From Pseudomonadales bacterium (GTDB lineage: Bacteria; Pseudomonadota; Gammaproteobacteria; Pseudomonadales; JAHRWD01), in contig JARGPR010000011.1 of NCBI GenBank assembly GCA_029210125.1, positions 23,968-87,967 on the forward strand: a stretch of DNA of 64,000 bases, read 5' to 3'. A program made the position numbers and the translations under genes. Positions 19,558 to 29,804 of this stretch are shown here, piece after piece; the first letter of the stretch is position 1, and each line of letters opens with the position of its first letter. The notes below the pieces were generated by a model that was given only the letters and a program-made list of their open reading frames with translations, made no database searches and was not told the origin of the DNA.

Positions 19558-22500
19558 ATGCGGACACGGTTTTTGCAGCCTATGAATAAAACAGTCGTCG
19601 AAGGTGCGCGCAAAGAGTTATCCCTCGTGATGGTCAGCGTAGAGGGTTACCTTGAGGATGGTACAGGTCTTGATATTGCGCGGACCAGCCTCAACAAATT
19701 GATGAATTTGCTCATCTTTATTGAGCTGCGTGAGGCCGCTGAAGTAACCAACAGTATATCGATAACCATCATGCAGGTAGTCGATAAGGCGCTCGTATTT
19801 GAAGAACAACATTGGAGTGCGCTAATTGATGCGCTTGTTGGGTTAGATTCTTTTCTTGCCAGCTGTTCCAATAACCCAGAGATCGTTTCAAAAAGCCTTG
19901 AATATTCTCGCGAGGCGATATCCTCGTTAATGTTACTGCAGGGAGACGTATCTGTCTCCGATGTTGACCATACACTTACAGCGAATCGAACTGCTCAAGC
20001 GCTAGCGGTTTTAGATGGTTCAGGCTTGTCAGCTGAGCATGAACCAACGGGGCTGGTAGAGTTAACCTCAGAACTTAACAATCTTGCCAACGAAACCACT
20101 ACTGAAGCAGAGCAATCAGGCAACGAGCTTGATGATATTGACCCAGAAATTCTTGATATTTTTCAGGAAGAGGTGGTTGAAGAGCTGGAGGCGATTCAGA
20201 GTCAATACGCGATCTGGAAACGGGATCCCACTGATAAAGAGGCCATCGAAACCGCGCGCCGCAGTTTCCATACGATCAAGGGTAGCGGCAATGTTGTTGG
20301 CGCAACGACTTTAGGTGGTTTCGCTGCATCAGGTGAAGCGCTTTTTGGTCGTGTAATAGTTGGTCAATTGATACACAGTCCTGGTTTACTAGTATTACTG
20401 GACGATTTCGTGGCAACCCTTGCTACTGTTATTGAACGTTTATTCAGTGGTAAGTCGCTGCCATTGGCCGGCATGAGTGTCATCGAAGAACGCGCCATTA
20501 ATTTTCCCCAGGGCGAACAAGCCACACCTGTTACCGCTTCCTCAGCATCAGCCGCCGATCAAGAGCCTGACGTGGTCGCTTTGGTTGAAAGTGACAGGGA
20601 TAGTGAAAGTGACGAACAGGCTCAACCAGATGACATCGAACTGTTTTGCAGCATGGAAGATGGTTTATACGAGATTTTTGTTCCTGAATCTAATCTACAT
20701 ATCGATACCATCAGGGCCTTTATCGAGAGTGCTAATGAATCCCCACAAACAGTGACCGCCGAGTTGGCGACCGCTATTCATACGCTACATGGTAGTTCAC
20801 GCTTGGCGGGCGCGGAAGCGATGACCGCGCTAAGTGACGTGATGGAGGGATACTGCAGTTCCTTACTAAAACTATCAGCAATCTGTGATTCTGGAAGCTT
20901 GGAACTCCTCAGTCAATATTCGAGCACCATGCGTGAGGCAGTGTGTGCAATTAATACACCGTTAGAAAACGCCCCAGAATGGTCACCGTTATATGAAGAA
21001 ATAAAACGTACCAAGCAAGCTCTAATAAGCTCGATTGCTGAGCAGGAAAACGGCACCGTTGCAGCAGAAAATTCTGCTCAGATGGATGCTTCAGTATTCC
21101 TTGTGAAAGCGATCGGTAACATGGCGGAACTGCATGAGAGCTTCGCCGCATGGACCGCTTCGTCGGATTGTTCAAAGGCTCGAGCTAACTTTGGTGTAGC
21201 GCTAAATAAATTCAGAACTAATGTTGAGGTTGCTCAGCTTACCGACATGGCTAATTTGATTCTTTTAATGGAATCTATGCTGAATGCGGCACCAAATTTT
21301 GACCCTAAGGTCATTGCGCATATTCATGAAGGCCTTAGCTGCCTAGAGGATGCACTAGATACTTTATACCTCGAACAGCCGTTCACGGGACTCGAGCAAA
21401 TAATAGACAAGTTGCAAGGGGAATTGGACTCATATAAAGAGGAGAACCAAGAAGAGAGTGAGACTGAAACGGTTGCTGTGCAAGATCAGGTAGACTTGCG
21501 GAACGAATCGAATAAAACGATAGAAACGGTAGATGAGGAGGAAGCAGATGAAGATTTTGACTTCCTTGAGTTTGACTTTATTGATACCGATGAAGAGATC
21601 GATCCAGAGGTTCTAGAACTTTTCCTGGAGGAAGCGGGAGAGCTGGTCGATCAACTAGAGGAGGCGTATGGCGCTTGGCTGCTTGATACGAGCTCTATAG
21701 ATGCGATGGATGCACAGCTGCGGCACCTGCATACGTTGAAAGGGAATGCACTGGTAGCAAACCTGCGTTCCTTAGGTGGTTTAGGTCACTTACTGGAATC
21801 GTTATTCGAGCGACTCGTATCTGGAGAGCAGGTCTATAGCGAAAAATTATCGGCGCTTATTCGAGCTGCATTTGACGGGATTCATACCAGTGTTAGCAGG
21901 CTTGCCAAGGATAAACCTCGACCACAGTTGCAACCGTTGATCGATGCCGTTAAAGCGGCCATTCTAGGCCAGGAATGGGGCGATTACTCGATTTCTGACG
22001 ATACAAATCAGGATATAGAAACCGGGGATGCACACGATGGCGAAGCTCGAGTAGAGGTCGAGCTTGAGCCAGTCGGCATTTCAGTCTCATCAGAGCAAGC
22101 AGAAGAACCCGCTTTTGACGGAAATTTGATCCGAGCCGAAGCCCCCGCGCCTTTGCAGGCTGAAAAAGATGTTGGCGAAGATCAACGTGTTCGAGTGTTA
22201 TCGAGCGCATTGGACAAGTTAATCAATATATCGGGCGAGATCAGCATTACCCAGACTCATCTTGATATCCAGCAGAGCAAAGATAAATATAACCTGCTGG
22301 AACTCAAGACAACGATTGCACGTTTGCAGCGCCAACTTGGAACGTTGAATCTGGAGACAGAAGCTCAAATTATATCCCGGCACCAGGGCGAACATTCAGA
22401 ACAGCACGATGCCTCATTTGATCCGCTTGAAATGGATCGGTATTCCACTCTGCAACAAATAACCCGCTCGATTACAGAGACCGTAGACGACTTATCGGAA

Positions 22501-24015
22501 ATTGGCGATATTCTGGATAAATCTTCCGACGAAACCGATAGCTTGATGCTAAAGGCATCCCTTGCCGCCAGGGACGTGCGCGACGGTCTGCAAAAAACGC
22601 TTATGATTCCGTTAGTGGATCAATTTACCAGGTTCCAGCGAGTGGTACGTATGGCCGCGCAGGGTGAAGGTAAAGAAGTTGAGTTAGAAATGTTGGGCGG
22701 TGAAGGCCATATTGAGCGTAATCTGCTTGAAAAAATGGTTGCTCCAATCGAGCATCTGTTAAGAAATGCAGTAGCGCATGGTATTGAATTGCCCGATGTT
22801 CGTGAAGGCCGACTACGAGAAGGTTGCAAACCTCGACAAGGGAAAATCCAGCTCTCTTTTGCGCGGGAAGTTTCCTATATGGAAATTGTGGTTTCCGACG
22901 ATGGTGCCGGTATAAACACCGACCTGATCCGTGAGGCAGCTATTCAGCGGGGCATGCTGGAACCCGATACTGAAATCAGCGATAACGAGTTGTATCAGTA
23001 TATTATGGCCCCAGGATTTTCAACTATCAGTGAAGTGTCGGCAATTGCCGGGCGCGGCGTTGGAATGGATGTGGTTATGGAGGGTATCCAGAAACTGGGT
23101 GGCTCTATTGTGATCTCATCAGAGTTGGGGAAAGGCACACGGTTTACCATTCGATTACCAGCGATGTTATCACTGGTTGAGTCGCTAATGATTGAGGTTG
23201 CTGACGAGGTATACGCTATCCCCCACGGTGGTGTCGACAGTGTAATTAAAATGCGAGCCGCTGATGTCGTGCCGAATTATGAGCAGGAAAACCCTTCACT
23301 GGAATACGAAGGTAAGATTTATGAGCTGTATTACTTAGGCTCCATGCTTGGTCTTTCTGCGCCCCCATCTGCTTCGGCAGTAGTAGGTGAAGTTCCACTG
23401 TTGTTGGCTCAGGTCGGCTCGCGTGCGGTTGCCGTTCAGGTGGATTATCTAATCGGCACCTCGAAAATACAGGTTATCCCAATAGGGGACCAGTTCAAGC
23501 GCTTCCCCTGGTTTGTTGATGGAACGCTATTGTCCAGCGGCAAAATAGCACTGCTGCTTGATGTTAAGACACTACTGCGCGAGCGAGAAACACAACCACA
23601 ACTGAAACATGACGTTATCGGCGTAGCTGCCGAGAAGAAACCAAACATCATGATTGTCGATGATTCGATTACCTTGCGTAAAATTACTTCACGTATATTT
23701 GAGCGCCAGAATATGGATGTTGTGACCGCGAAAGATGGTGTCGAGGCGGTAGCTATGCTGCAGGAACATATTCCCGACGTCATGTTGCTGGATGTAGAAA
23801 TGCCACGTATGAATGGCTACGAGCTTGCACAACAGATGGGTAACTCCGATCTGTTAAAGGATATTCCGATCATTATGATCACCTCCCGAACAGGCGAGAA
23901 GCACAAACAGCGAGGTTTGGAGCTCGGAGTGAGATATTACCTCGGTAAACCTTTCCACGAGCCTGAACTATTGGAGTGTGTTCACAAATTGTTAGAAGAA
24001 AAATCAAATGGATGA
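19558..24015 (+). CDS. chpA: Hybrid chemotaxis histidine kinase ChpA (CheA-type with multiple Hpt and a receiver)
   Basis: A 1,485-residue CheA-like kinase. From the N-terminus: a degenerate Hpt/FimL-like helical domain (about 1-130); Hpt with FHTIKGSG, His238; Hpt with IHTLHGSS, His408 (Lys replaced by His); a degenerate Hpt-like helical stretch (about 510-620); an acidic linker; Hpt with LHTLKGNA, His725; dimerisation region; HATPase with HLLRNAVAHGIE (N box), DDGAGI and GRGVGMDVV; a CheW-like domain (about 1,190-1,330); and a C-terminal receiver with phospho-acceptor Asp1412 (LLDVEMPRMNGYELA) and GKPF. It is much shorter than the ~2,470-residue Pseudomonas ChpA because it has fewer Hpt modules. 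ATG 19582 is an alternative start. Confidence 0.92.
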   Translation: MRTRFLQPMNKTVVEGARKELSLVMVSVEGYLEDGTGLDIARTSLNKLMNLLIFIELREAAEVTNSISITIMQVVDKALVFEEQHWSALIDALVGLDSFLASCSNNPEIVSKSLEYSREAISSLMLLQGDVSVSDVDHTLTANRTAQALAVLDGSGLSAEHEPTGLVELTSELNNLANETTTEAEQSGNELDDIDPEILDIFQEEVVEELEAIQSQYAIWKRDPTDKEAIETARRSFHTIKGSGNVVGATTLGGFAASGEALFGRVIVGQLIHSPGLLVLLDDFVATLATVIERLFSGKSLPLAGMSVIEERAINFPQGEQATPVTASSASAADQEPDVVALVESDRDSESDEQAQPDDIELFCSMEDGLYEIFVPESNLHIDTIRAFIESANESPQTVTAELATAIHTLHGSSRLAGAEAMTALSDVMEGYCSSLLKLSAICDSGSLELLSQYSSTMREAVCAINTPLENAPEWSPLYEEIKRTKQALISSIAEQENGTVAAENSAQMDASVFLVKAIGNMAELHESFAAWTASSDCSKARANFGVALNKFRTNVEVAQLTDMANLILLMESMLNAAPNFDPKVIAHIHEGLSCLEDALDTLYLEQPFTGLEQIIDKLQGELDSYKEENQEESETETVAVQDQVDLRNESNKTIETVDEEEADEDFDFLEFDFIDTDEEIDPEVLELFLEEAGELVDQLEEAYGAWLLDTSSIDAMDAQLRHLHTLKGNALVANLRSLGGLGHLLESLFERLVSGEQVYSEKLSALIRAAFDGIHTSVSRLAKDKPRPQLQPLIDAVKAAILGQEWGDYSISDDTNQDIETGDAHDGEARVEVELEPVGISVSSEQAEEPAFDGNLIRAEAPAPLQAEKDVGEDQRVRVLSSALDKLINISGEISITQTHLDIQQSKDKYNLLELKTTIARLQRQLGTLNLETEAQIISRHQGEHSEQHDASFDPLEMDRYSTLQQITRSITETVDDLSEIGDILDKSSDETDSLMLKASLAARDVRDGLQKTLMIPLVDQFTRFQRVVRMAAQGEGKEVELEMLGGEGHIERNLLEKMVAPIEHLLRNAVAHGIELPDVREGRLREGCKPRQGKIQLSFAREVSYMEIVVSDDGAGINTDLIREAAIQRGMLEPDTEISDNELYQYIMAPGFSTISEVSAIAGRGVGMDVVMEGIQKLGGSIVISSELGKGTRFTIRLPAMLSLVESLMIEVADEVYAIPHGGVDSVIKMRAADVVPNYEQENPSLEYEGKIYELYYLGSMLGLSAPPSASAVVGEVPLLLAQVGSRAVAVQVDYLIGTSKIQVIPIGDQFKRFPWFVDGTLLSSGKIALLLDVKTLLRERETQPQLKHDVIGVAAEKKPNIMIVDDSITLRKITSRIFERQNMDVVTAKDGVEAVAMLQEHIPDVMLLDVEMPRMNGYELAQQMGNSDLLKDIPIIMITSRTGEKHKQRGLELGVRYYLGKPFHEPELLECVHKLLEEKSNG

Positions 24016-24472
24016 AGCTGTAGATCAAAGTAGCAGAGAGCTGCACGCGTGCGTAGTACCCTGGCGTGAGGGCGCTAACCTGTTGCTACCTAATGCCGTA
24101 ATTGCCGAAACACTTTATCACCTGGAAATCATTCCGTTAGCACACGAGTCGAGTTGGATTCAGGGTGGTGTGGAATGGCGCGGACAAACGGTGCCGCTAG
24201 TATCATTTGATGGAGTTCCTGATTTGCCAGCCCATGTGACCGATGAGACCAGGCGTGTACTGATCTGTCATACACTCTCTTTTAACGAGGAAGATGCCTA
24301 CGTGGCGATTGATTTTTTTCGGCTGCCGAGGCTGGTATTTATCGACGAATCATCCTTCTCTGTTGTTGAGGAGGATAGGGAAACGAATGACTGGCCATTC
24401 GTAGCGAGGATTGATGTGCGCGGCAGCATCGCCTATGTTTTGGATATGGAAAAATTGTGCAGTTTGTTCTGA
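24008..24472 (+). CDS. chpC: CheW-like adaptor ChpC
   Basis: A 154-residue CheW-fold protein overlapping the end of chpA by 8 bases. The CheW-like strands include NLLLPNAVIAETLYH, WRGQTVPLVSFDG, RRVLICHTL and RGSIAYVLDMEKL. In Pseudomonas the chp operon has a second adaptor, ChpC, after chpB; position and the LLLPNAVIAE pattern support that name here. No chpB (methylesterase) lies between chpA and this gene. It is the last gene of the locus. Confidence 0.82.
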   Translation: MDEAVDQSSRELHACVVPWREGANLLLPNAVIAETLYHLEIIPLAHESSWIQGGVEWRGQTVPLVSFDGVPDLPAHVTDETRRVLICHTLSFNEEDAYVAIDFFRLPRLVFIDESSFSVVEEDRETNDWPFVARIDVRGSIAYVLDMEKLCSLF

Positions 24473-24510
24473 TGGCGACTAAATATAATTAGCGCGGTTC
24501 TCGCGGTAAC

Positions 24511-24545
24511 TTCCCGAACATTTCTCTGTGATAACTGTTCGGGAA
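24511..24545. terminator. Inverted repeat after chpC, possible terminator
   Basis: Arms TTCCCGAACA (24511-24520) and TGTTCGGGAA (24536-24545), perfect over ten bases, with a 15-base loop, 38 bases after the chpC stop. No T-run follows, so it could equally be an operator. Its position after the last gene of the locus favours transcription end. Confidence 0.4.
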
Positions 24546-24580
24546 TATCATTCAAAATTGTTGCGATCAAACAACTGCGT

Positions 24581-24608
24581 TTGACGCTACCGCAGGGGTT
24601 TATATAAT
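24581..24608 (+). promoter_or_regulatory. Sigma-70 promoter for sodN
   Basis: TTGACG (24581-24586, five of six consensus) and a perfect TATAAT (24603-24608), 16 bases apart. Transcription would begin near 24615 and leave a long 5' leader containing the inverted repeat at 24639-24663. Confidence 0.7.
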
Positions 24609-24638
24609 GATGCACCGGCCTCACTGATTCGCCATAAC

Positions 24639-24663
24639 CCTTATAAATAGTAGGTTTATAAGG
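24639..24663. promoter_or_regulatory. Inverted repeat in the sodN leader, candidate operator
   Basis: Perfect arms CCTTATAAA (24639-24647) and TTTATAAGG (24655-24663) with a 7-base centre, about 25 bases after the predicted transcription start. AT-rich palindromes of this size suit a Fur/Nur-family metalloregulator; a nickel regulator would make sense for a nickel SOD. This is inference from context, not a match to a known box. Confidence 0.4.
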
Positions 24664-24802
24664 TGCTTGGGAAGCTGGCCGGATGGATCGTAGGCCTTTG
24701 CTCCAAATGTCATATAAATTTATTTTCTGCATTTAGGGTAAGAGAATCAACACGCTAGGCAACATGCCTTTTCACCCTTTTCTGTTTTAACAGGAGCTTA
24801 TT

Positions 24803-25300
24803 ATGTTACATCGAATGATCAATCGATTGGATAGCCAAATCGGATTCAAAACCGCGTCAGCCCATTGCGATATTCCCTGCAAAATTTATGATCCAATCAG
24901 CGCGCAACTCGCTGCACTTACTGTTATTCGTATGGTTGATCTTCTTGAAGAGCAAGCTGGCAAAGAGCAGAACATCTCGACTCAAAATACCATCAGCCGG
25001 TTGATTGCTGAGAAAGAAGAGCACGGCGCAAAGGTTAAAGATGAGATTCGGGTGATCTGGGGCGATTATATCAAAACCCCTCAACTTGAAGCTTACCCTG
25101 AGCTGCATGAGCTGACCCACAGCATCATGCTGACAGCTTCTAAAGCCAAACAAAACGTTGATAAAGATGCTGCACTTGATCTGCTGACTAAAGTTAACCG
25201 CTTTGCAGAAATCTTCTGGGCAACCAAAGGTGTCGATACCTTCAGCGCCGAATGTCCCTACCCACCTGCTCAGCAAGTGGTTTATCCGAAACTGGGATAA
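24803..25300 (+). CDS. sodN: Nickel superoxide dismutase SodN
   Basis: Cytoplasmic nickel enzyme that dismutates superoxide. The diagnostic nickel hook HCDIPCKIYDP starts at residue 21; in the mature enzyme this is His1, Cys2 and Cys6, so the first 20 residues (ending KTASA) are a pro-sequence that must be removed. The remainder is the four-helix bundle typical of the family (165 residues in the precursor). AGGAG precedes ATG 24803. The next gene encodes the matching peptidase, as in marine bacteria and Streptomyces. The gene has its own promoter, separate from the chemosensory locus. Confidence 0.95.
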   Translation: MLHRMINRLDSQIGFKTASAHCDIPCKIYDPISAQLAALTVIRMVDLLEEQAGKEQNISTQNTISRLIAEKEEHGAKVKDEIRVIWGDYIKTPQLEAYPELHELTHSIMLTASKAKQNVDKDAALDLLTKVNRFAEIFWATKGVDTFSAECPYPPAQQVVYPKLG

Positions 25301-25315
25301 ATTCCTGGCAATCCG

Positions 25316-25657
25316 GTGATATCTATTCACCGAGTAGCAGGACAAAGCATGTCGCCGCAGCTCAACTGCGGTGACTATGTTGTTCTACTCACTGCCTTTT
25401 ACAAAGGTCATAATTGCAAAAATGCTGGACGATTTTTGCGGTCCGGAAGGATATTAGTATTTGACCACCCCCACTATGGTCGAATGATTAAAAAGGTTCT
25501 CTCTGTAAATACCAGACAGCGAACTTTTACTGCCACTGGCCTTAATCATGAAAGCGTTTCACCACAGCAAATGGGTGCAATCCCTTTTGATGCCGTTATA
25601 GGCCGAGTCATCTGCTCAATAAAGAAGCCCATTAGCACTAAAACGAATATAAATTAG
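25316..25657 (+). CDS. sodX: Nickel SOD maturation peptidase SodX (S26-like)
   Basis: A small (113-residue) signal-peptidase-like protein without a transmembrane anchor. The S26 catalytic Ser11 lies in GQSMSPQL and the general-base Lys is in GRMIKKVLS (Lys59 or Lys60). In known SodN systems this protease removes the pro-peptide so that the new N-terminal His can bind nickel. The start is GTG 25316, 15 bases after the sodN stop, with a weak ribosome site, which suggests coupling to sodN and a lower level than its substrate. Confidence 0.87.
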   Translation: MISIHRVAGQSMSPQLNCGDYVVLLTAFYKGHNCKNAGRFLRSGRILVFDHPHYGRMIKKVLSVNTRQRTFTATGLNHESVSPQQMGAIPFDAVIGRVICSIKKPISTKTNIN

Positions 25658-25829
25658 CTGTTTTGAGCTCTTCCCGTTAAATTGCGAGATAGCAGAACCC
25701 CCTCTTCATAATCGCCCTCCAATAATCTGTTAAACGTCCTCTATGACTCGTGCGTCCGCTACCTGAGTCCGGTATCATTGCGCCCCTAAATATTCCCCGA
25801 GATTTCCCTGACAGAGGTTACTAATCTCC

Positions 25830-28800
25830 ATGCTTCAATTCCTGGGCGCATCAGCCTTTTCTAGCTTTCGTATCATTAAACTTCTGAGTCAATTGAAGGA
25901 TAACTCCGAAGGCAAAATCAATGCGGTATCTGCGCGTTATGTTCATTTTGTGTCGTTACAAGCGCCCTTATCATCGGATGAAAACAGCAAGCTTCAGCAG
26001 CTTCTTCACTACGGGGAAAGCAGTGGGGAAAGTTGCGGTGATACCTCTAGTGAAGGATTAAACAGCGGCCACAGTGCTATCGAAATACTGGTGATTCCGC
26101 GATTAGGAACCATTTCACCCTGGTCCAGTAAAGCAACGGATATTACCCACAATTGTGGACTGGCACAGGTGACTCGGGTTGAGCGGGGTGTGCAATACCA
26201 TCTGCAGAGCAGCCAACCACTGAGTGCTGAGCAGCAGGCTAGTATCGAAGCATTGTTGTATGACCCAATGACCGAAACTCTGTTACCAGCGGATCAAATC
26301 GAGCGGATTTTTGAAGAACACAGCGCCAAGCCACTTCAAAGTGTACCGGTGCTGGAGCAGGGCGCTGCGGCTTTACATAAAGTGAACGCTGATCTTGGAC
26401 TTGCGCTGGCGGATGACGAAATTGAATATCTCGCCCAGAGTTTTTGCGAACTGGGACGTGATCCAAACGACATTGAATTGATGATGTTTGCCCAGGCTAA
26501 CTCCGAGCATTGCCGGCATAAAATTTTTAATGCCCAATGGGTGATCGACGGAAAAGAACAGGATAACTCACTGTTCGATATGATCCGAAATACCCACAAG
26601 CTAAACCCCCAGGGAGTATTAAGTGCTTATTCCGACAATGCTTCGGTAATCGAGGGCAGTACCGCAGGGCGCTTTTTTCCTAACTCTGAATCCAGAGAAT
26701 ATGGCTACAGCCAGGAAGATATCCATATTTTGATGAAGGTAGAAACCCACAACCACCCCACAGCCATTGCGCCTTTTCCAGGTGCTGCTACCGGTTCTGG
26801 TGGCGAGATTCGTGATGAAGGTGCGGTGGGCCGAGGCTCAAAACCAAAGGCTGGCTTGACTGGGTTCAGTGTTTCTAACCTCAATATTCCAGGCTTTTCC
26901 CAACCCTGGGAAAATGACTACGGCAAACCTGATCGAATTGTTTCAGCTTTGGAAATCATAACCCAGGGGCCATTGGGTGGCGCAGCTTTTAACAACGAAT
27001 ATGGCAGACCCAACCTCAGTGGGTATTTCCGTAGTTTTGAACAACAGGCCGCAGGACCCGAGGGACAAGAGGTTTGGGGATACCATAAACCGATTATGAT
27101 CGCCGGCGGCATGGGTAATATTCGCGCTAGTCAGGTCGAGAAAAATGATTTTCCCGCTGGTTCAAACCTGATTGTACTGGGCGGCCCGGCGATGTTGATT
27201 GGGCTGGGCGGTGGCGCAGCCTCGTCAATGGCCTCCGGCGCCAGTGATGAAAACCTCGATTTTGCCTCCGTGCAGCGCGACAACCCAGAGATGGAACGAC
27301 GCTGTCAGGAAGTGATCGACCGCTGCTGGCAGCTCGGTGAAGACAATCCAATCCTGTTTATCCACGATGTGGGGGCCGGCGGTCTTTCCAACGCACTGCC
27401 GGAGCTGGTTAAAGATGGTGGCACCGGAGGCCGTTTTGATCTGCGCAAAGTGCTCAACGACGAACCGGGCATGTCGCCGTTAGAGATCTGGTGTAACGAA
27501 TCCCAGGAACGTTACGTAATGGCGATTGACCCAGAGCGGATGAGCCGTTTTGAGCAGATCTGCCAGCGCGAGCGTTGCCCATTTGCCTGGGTCGGTACCG
27601 CCATAGAAGAGAAGCACCTTGAAGTTAAGGATAGCGAATTTCAGAACAGCCCCGTTGATCTGCCGATGTCGGTTCTATTCGGCAAACCACCCGCGATGTT
27701 GAGGGATGTTCAACGGCTTAGCTACAACAAAGACAGCTTACAAGCGGCAGATATTGAATTGACTGAAGCGGTACGGCGAGTGCTGCAACTGCCCAGCGTC
27801 GCTGCCAAGGATTTCTTGATTAATATTGGTGACCGATCGATTACCGGCATGGTCTGTCGGGATCAAATGGTTGGCCCCTGGCAGGTTCCGGTTTCCGATG
27901 TAGCCGTAACCGCCAGTTCCTTCGATTGCTACAGCGGCGAAGCGATGGCGATGGGCGAGCGCACGCCGTTAGCGCTGATTGATGCCGCAGCATCCGGCCG
28001 TATGGCAGTAGCAGAAGCGATCACCAATATCGCAGCGGCTTCAATTGGAAAAATATCCGATATCAAGCTTTCCGCCAACTGGATGGCGGCGGCGGGTTAC
28101 ACCGGTCAGGATGAAGCCCTGTTTGATACCGTAAAAGCGGTTGGGATGGAGTTGTGTCCAGAATTGGGTATTGCCATTCCAGTGGGTAAAGACTCGCTTT
28201 CCATGCGTACCGTGTGGCCCGATTTTTCAAGCGAGTTAGCCGATGCTTCGCCCGCAGATAAATCTGTGACCTCGCCACTATCGCTTGTTATCACCGCATT
28301 TGCACCGGTCAGCGATGTTCGGACAACCAGCACCCCAGAGCTTAAAACTGACCAGGGTCCTACCCAGCTATTACTGATTGATCTCGGTGCTGGTAAAAAC
28401 CGCCTTGGTGGTTCCGCATTGGCACAAGTCTATCAACAAATGGGCGATCAATGCCCGGACCTGGATGACCCTCAGCGTCTTAAAAGCTTTTTTGAATTGG
28501 TGCAGAATCTGCGCAACCAGCATCAGTTATTGGCCTATCACGACCGTTCCGATGGTGGATTATTTACAACCCTTTGTGAAATGTCATTTGCTGGTCATAC
28601 CGGCATTGATATTGAGCTGGATGATGAAAATCTGCTTGGGGTACTGTTTAGTGAAGAACTGGGTGCGGTATTGCAGATCAAAGAATCGGATCAATCTGCG
28701 GTAAACAAGCAAATTAAAGCGCTGAAACTGAGTGAATATTGCCATTGGATCGGCACCTTAAACGACAGCGATCAGATTAATATCGTAAATCAGGGCGCCA

Positions 28801-29798
28801 CCGTATTGTCTGGTGCACGTACCGAATATCGGCGTCTATGGAGTGAAACCAGCTATCAAATTCAGGCGTTGCGGGACAACCCTGAAACTGCACTACAGGA
28901 ATTTGATCGGCTACTGGATAATGATGACCCCGGTTTAAGCGTTGAACTTAGTTTTGACCCCCGACAAAACCCAGCGGTGCCTTATATTAATACTGGTGTT
29001 CGGCCTCGCGTTGCGATCCTTCGGGAGCAGGGTGTAAATGGTCAAGTGGAGATGGCTGCGGCCTTTGAGCGGGCCGGTTTCAGTGCGATAGACCTGCATA
29101 TGAGCGATCTGATCTCAGGTCGAGTTAAACTGGATAGCCTCGGAAACGATGGTTTTAAAGGTTTAGTGGCCTGCGGCGGATTTTCATACGGTGACGTATT
29201 GGGAGCCGGCGGCGGCTGGGCTAAATCTATTCTGCTAAATAATGGGGTTCGTGATCAATTCCAACGATTTTTTGAACTGGAAGACCGGTTTACGCTTGGG
29301 GTTTGTAATGGTTGCCAAATGCTCTCTCAACTGCGTGAACTAATTCCCGGCGCACAACACTGGCCTGAATTTGTGCGTAACTATTCTGATCAATTTGAAG
29401 CGCGGTTTGTACGTACCCAGATCCAAAAATCCCCCTCGATTTTGCTACAGGGCATGGAGGGTAGCAGCATTCCGGTAGCGATAGCTCATGGCGAGGGGCG
29501 GGTTCAGGCATCCGCAGAAAATCTGAACAGGTTGCAGTCTAACCAGCAGATCGCCATGCAATATGTCGATAATCGCGGCCAGACAACGGAGCAGTTTCCC
29601 GCCAACCCCAACGGATCACCCGATGGCATCACCGGTCTTACCAGCCTTGATGGCCGGGCAACCATTATGATGCCCCACCCGGAACGTGTATTCCGTACCG
29701 TACAAAACTCCTGGCATCCCAGCCAGCCGAACGCGCAGTGGGATGAAGATGCACCCTGGATGCAGATGTTCTACAACGCTCGGATCTGGGTAGATTAA
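25830..29798 (+). CDS. purL: Phosphoribosylformylglycinamidine synthase PurL (large single-chain form)
   Basis: Fourth step of de novo purine synthesis: FGAR plus glutamine and ATP gives FGAM. At 1,322 residues it is the large gammaproteobacterial type (E. coli about 1,295). Order: N-terminal PurS-like domain, linker, two AIRS-like halves with [20 protein letters not shown] near residue 303 and GDRSITGMV in the middle, then a C-terminal class I glutaminase with nucleophile Cys1159 (GVCNGCQ) and His1283/Glu1285 in [12 protein letters not shown] 25830 is the first good start. No clear PurR-type site was seen in the 172 bases upstream. Confidence 0.97.
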   Translation: MLQFLGASAFSSFRIIKLLSQLKDNSEGKINAVSARYVHFVSLQAPLSSDENSKLQQLLHYGESSGESCGDTSSEGLNSGHSAIEILVIPRLGTISPWSSKATDITHNCGLAQVTRVERGVQYHLQSSQPLSAEQQASIEALLYDPMTETLLPADQIERIFEEHSAKPLQSVPVLEQGAAALHKVNADLGLALADDEIEYLAQSFCELGRDPNDIELMMFAQANSEHCRHKIFNAQWVIDGKEQDNSLFDMIRNTHKLNPQGVLSAYSDNASVIEGSTAGRFFPNSESREYGYSQEDIHILMKVETHNHPTAIAPFPGAATGSGGEIRDEGAVGRGSKPKAGLTGFSVSNLNIPGFSQPWENDYGKPDRIVSALEIITQGPLGGAAFNNEYGRPNLSGYFRSFEQQAAGPEGQEVWGYHKPIMIAGGMGNIRASQVEKNDFPAGSNLIVLGGPAMLIGLGGGAASSMASGASDENLDFASVQRDNPEMERRCQEVIDRCWQLGEDNPILFIHDVGAGGLSNALPELVKDGGTGGRFDLRKVLNDEPGMSPLEIWCNESQERYVMAIDPERMSRFEQICQRERCPFAWVGTAIEEKHLEVKDSEFQNSPVDLPMSVLFGKPPAMLRDVQRLSYNKDSLQAADIELTEAVRRVLQLPSVAAKDFLINIGDRSITGMVCRDQMVGPWQVPVSDVAVTASSFDCYSGEAMAMGERTPLALIDAAASGRMAVAEAITNIAAASIGKISDIKLSANWMAAAGYTGQDEALFDTVKAVGMELCPELGIAIPVGKDSLSMRTVWPDFSSELADASPADKSVTSPLSLVITAFAPVSDVRTTSTPELKTDQGPTQLLLIDLGAGKNRLGGSALAQVYQQMGDQCPDLDDPQRLKSFFELVQNLRNQHQLLAYHDRSDGGLFTTLCEMSFAGHTGIDIELDDENLLGVLFSEELGAVLQIKESDQSAVNKQIKALKLSEYCHWIGTLNDSDQINIVNQGATVLSGARTEYRRLWSETSYQIQALRDNPETALQEFDRLLDNDDPGLSVELSFDPRQNPAVPYINTGVRPRVAILREQGVNGQVEMAAAFERAGFSAIDLHMSDLISGRVKLDSLGNDGFKGLVACGGFSYGDVLGAGGGWAKSILLNNGVRDQFQRFFELEDRFTLGVCNGCQMLSQLRELIPGAQHWPEFVRNYSDQFEARFVRTQIQKSPSILLQGMEGSSIPVAIAHGEGRVQASAENLNRLQSNQQIAMQYVDNRGQTTEQFPANPNGSPDGITGLTSLDGRATIMMPHPERVFRTVQNSWHPSQPNAQWDEDAPWMQMFYNARIWVD

Positions 29799-29804
29799 TC
29801 GAAA

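Larger units (their letters stand above)
24473..24802. other. 330-base intergenic region between chpC and sodN
   Basis: It holds, in order, a perfect 10-base inverted repeat (24511-24545), a good sigma-70 promoter reading toward sodN (24581-24608), a perfect 9-base inverted repeat (24639-24663), and the sodN ribosome site AGGAG near 24792. No coding frame of interest is present. The predicted sodN leader would be about 190 bases. Confidence 0.7.

Noticed and set aside
24857..25345. Open frame of 162 codons antisense to sodN
   Set aside because: sodN is certain from its nickel hook, and the antisense frame has no motif or start signal.
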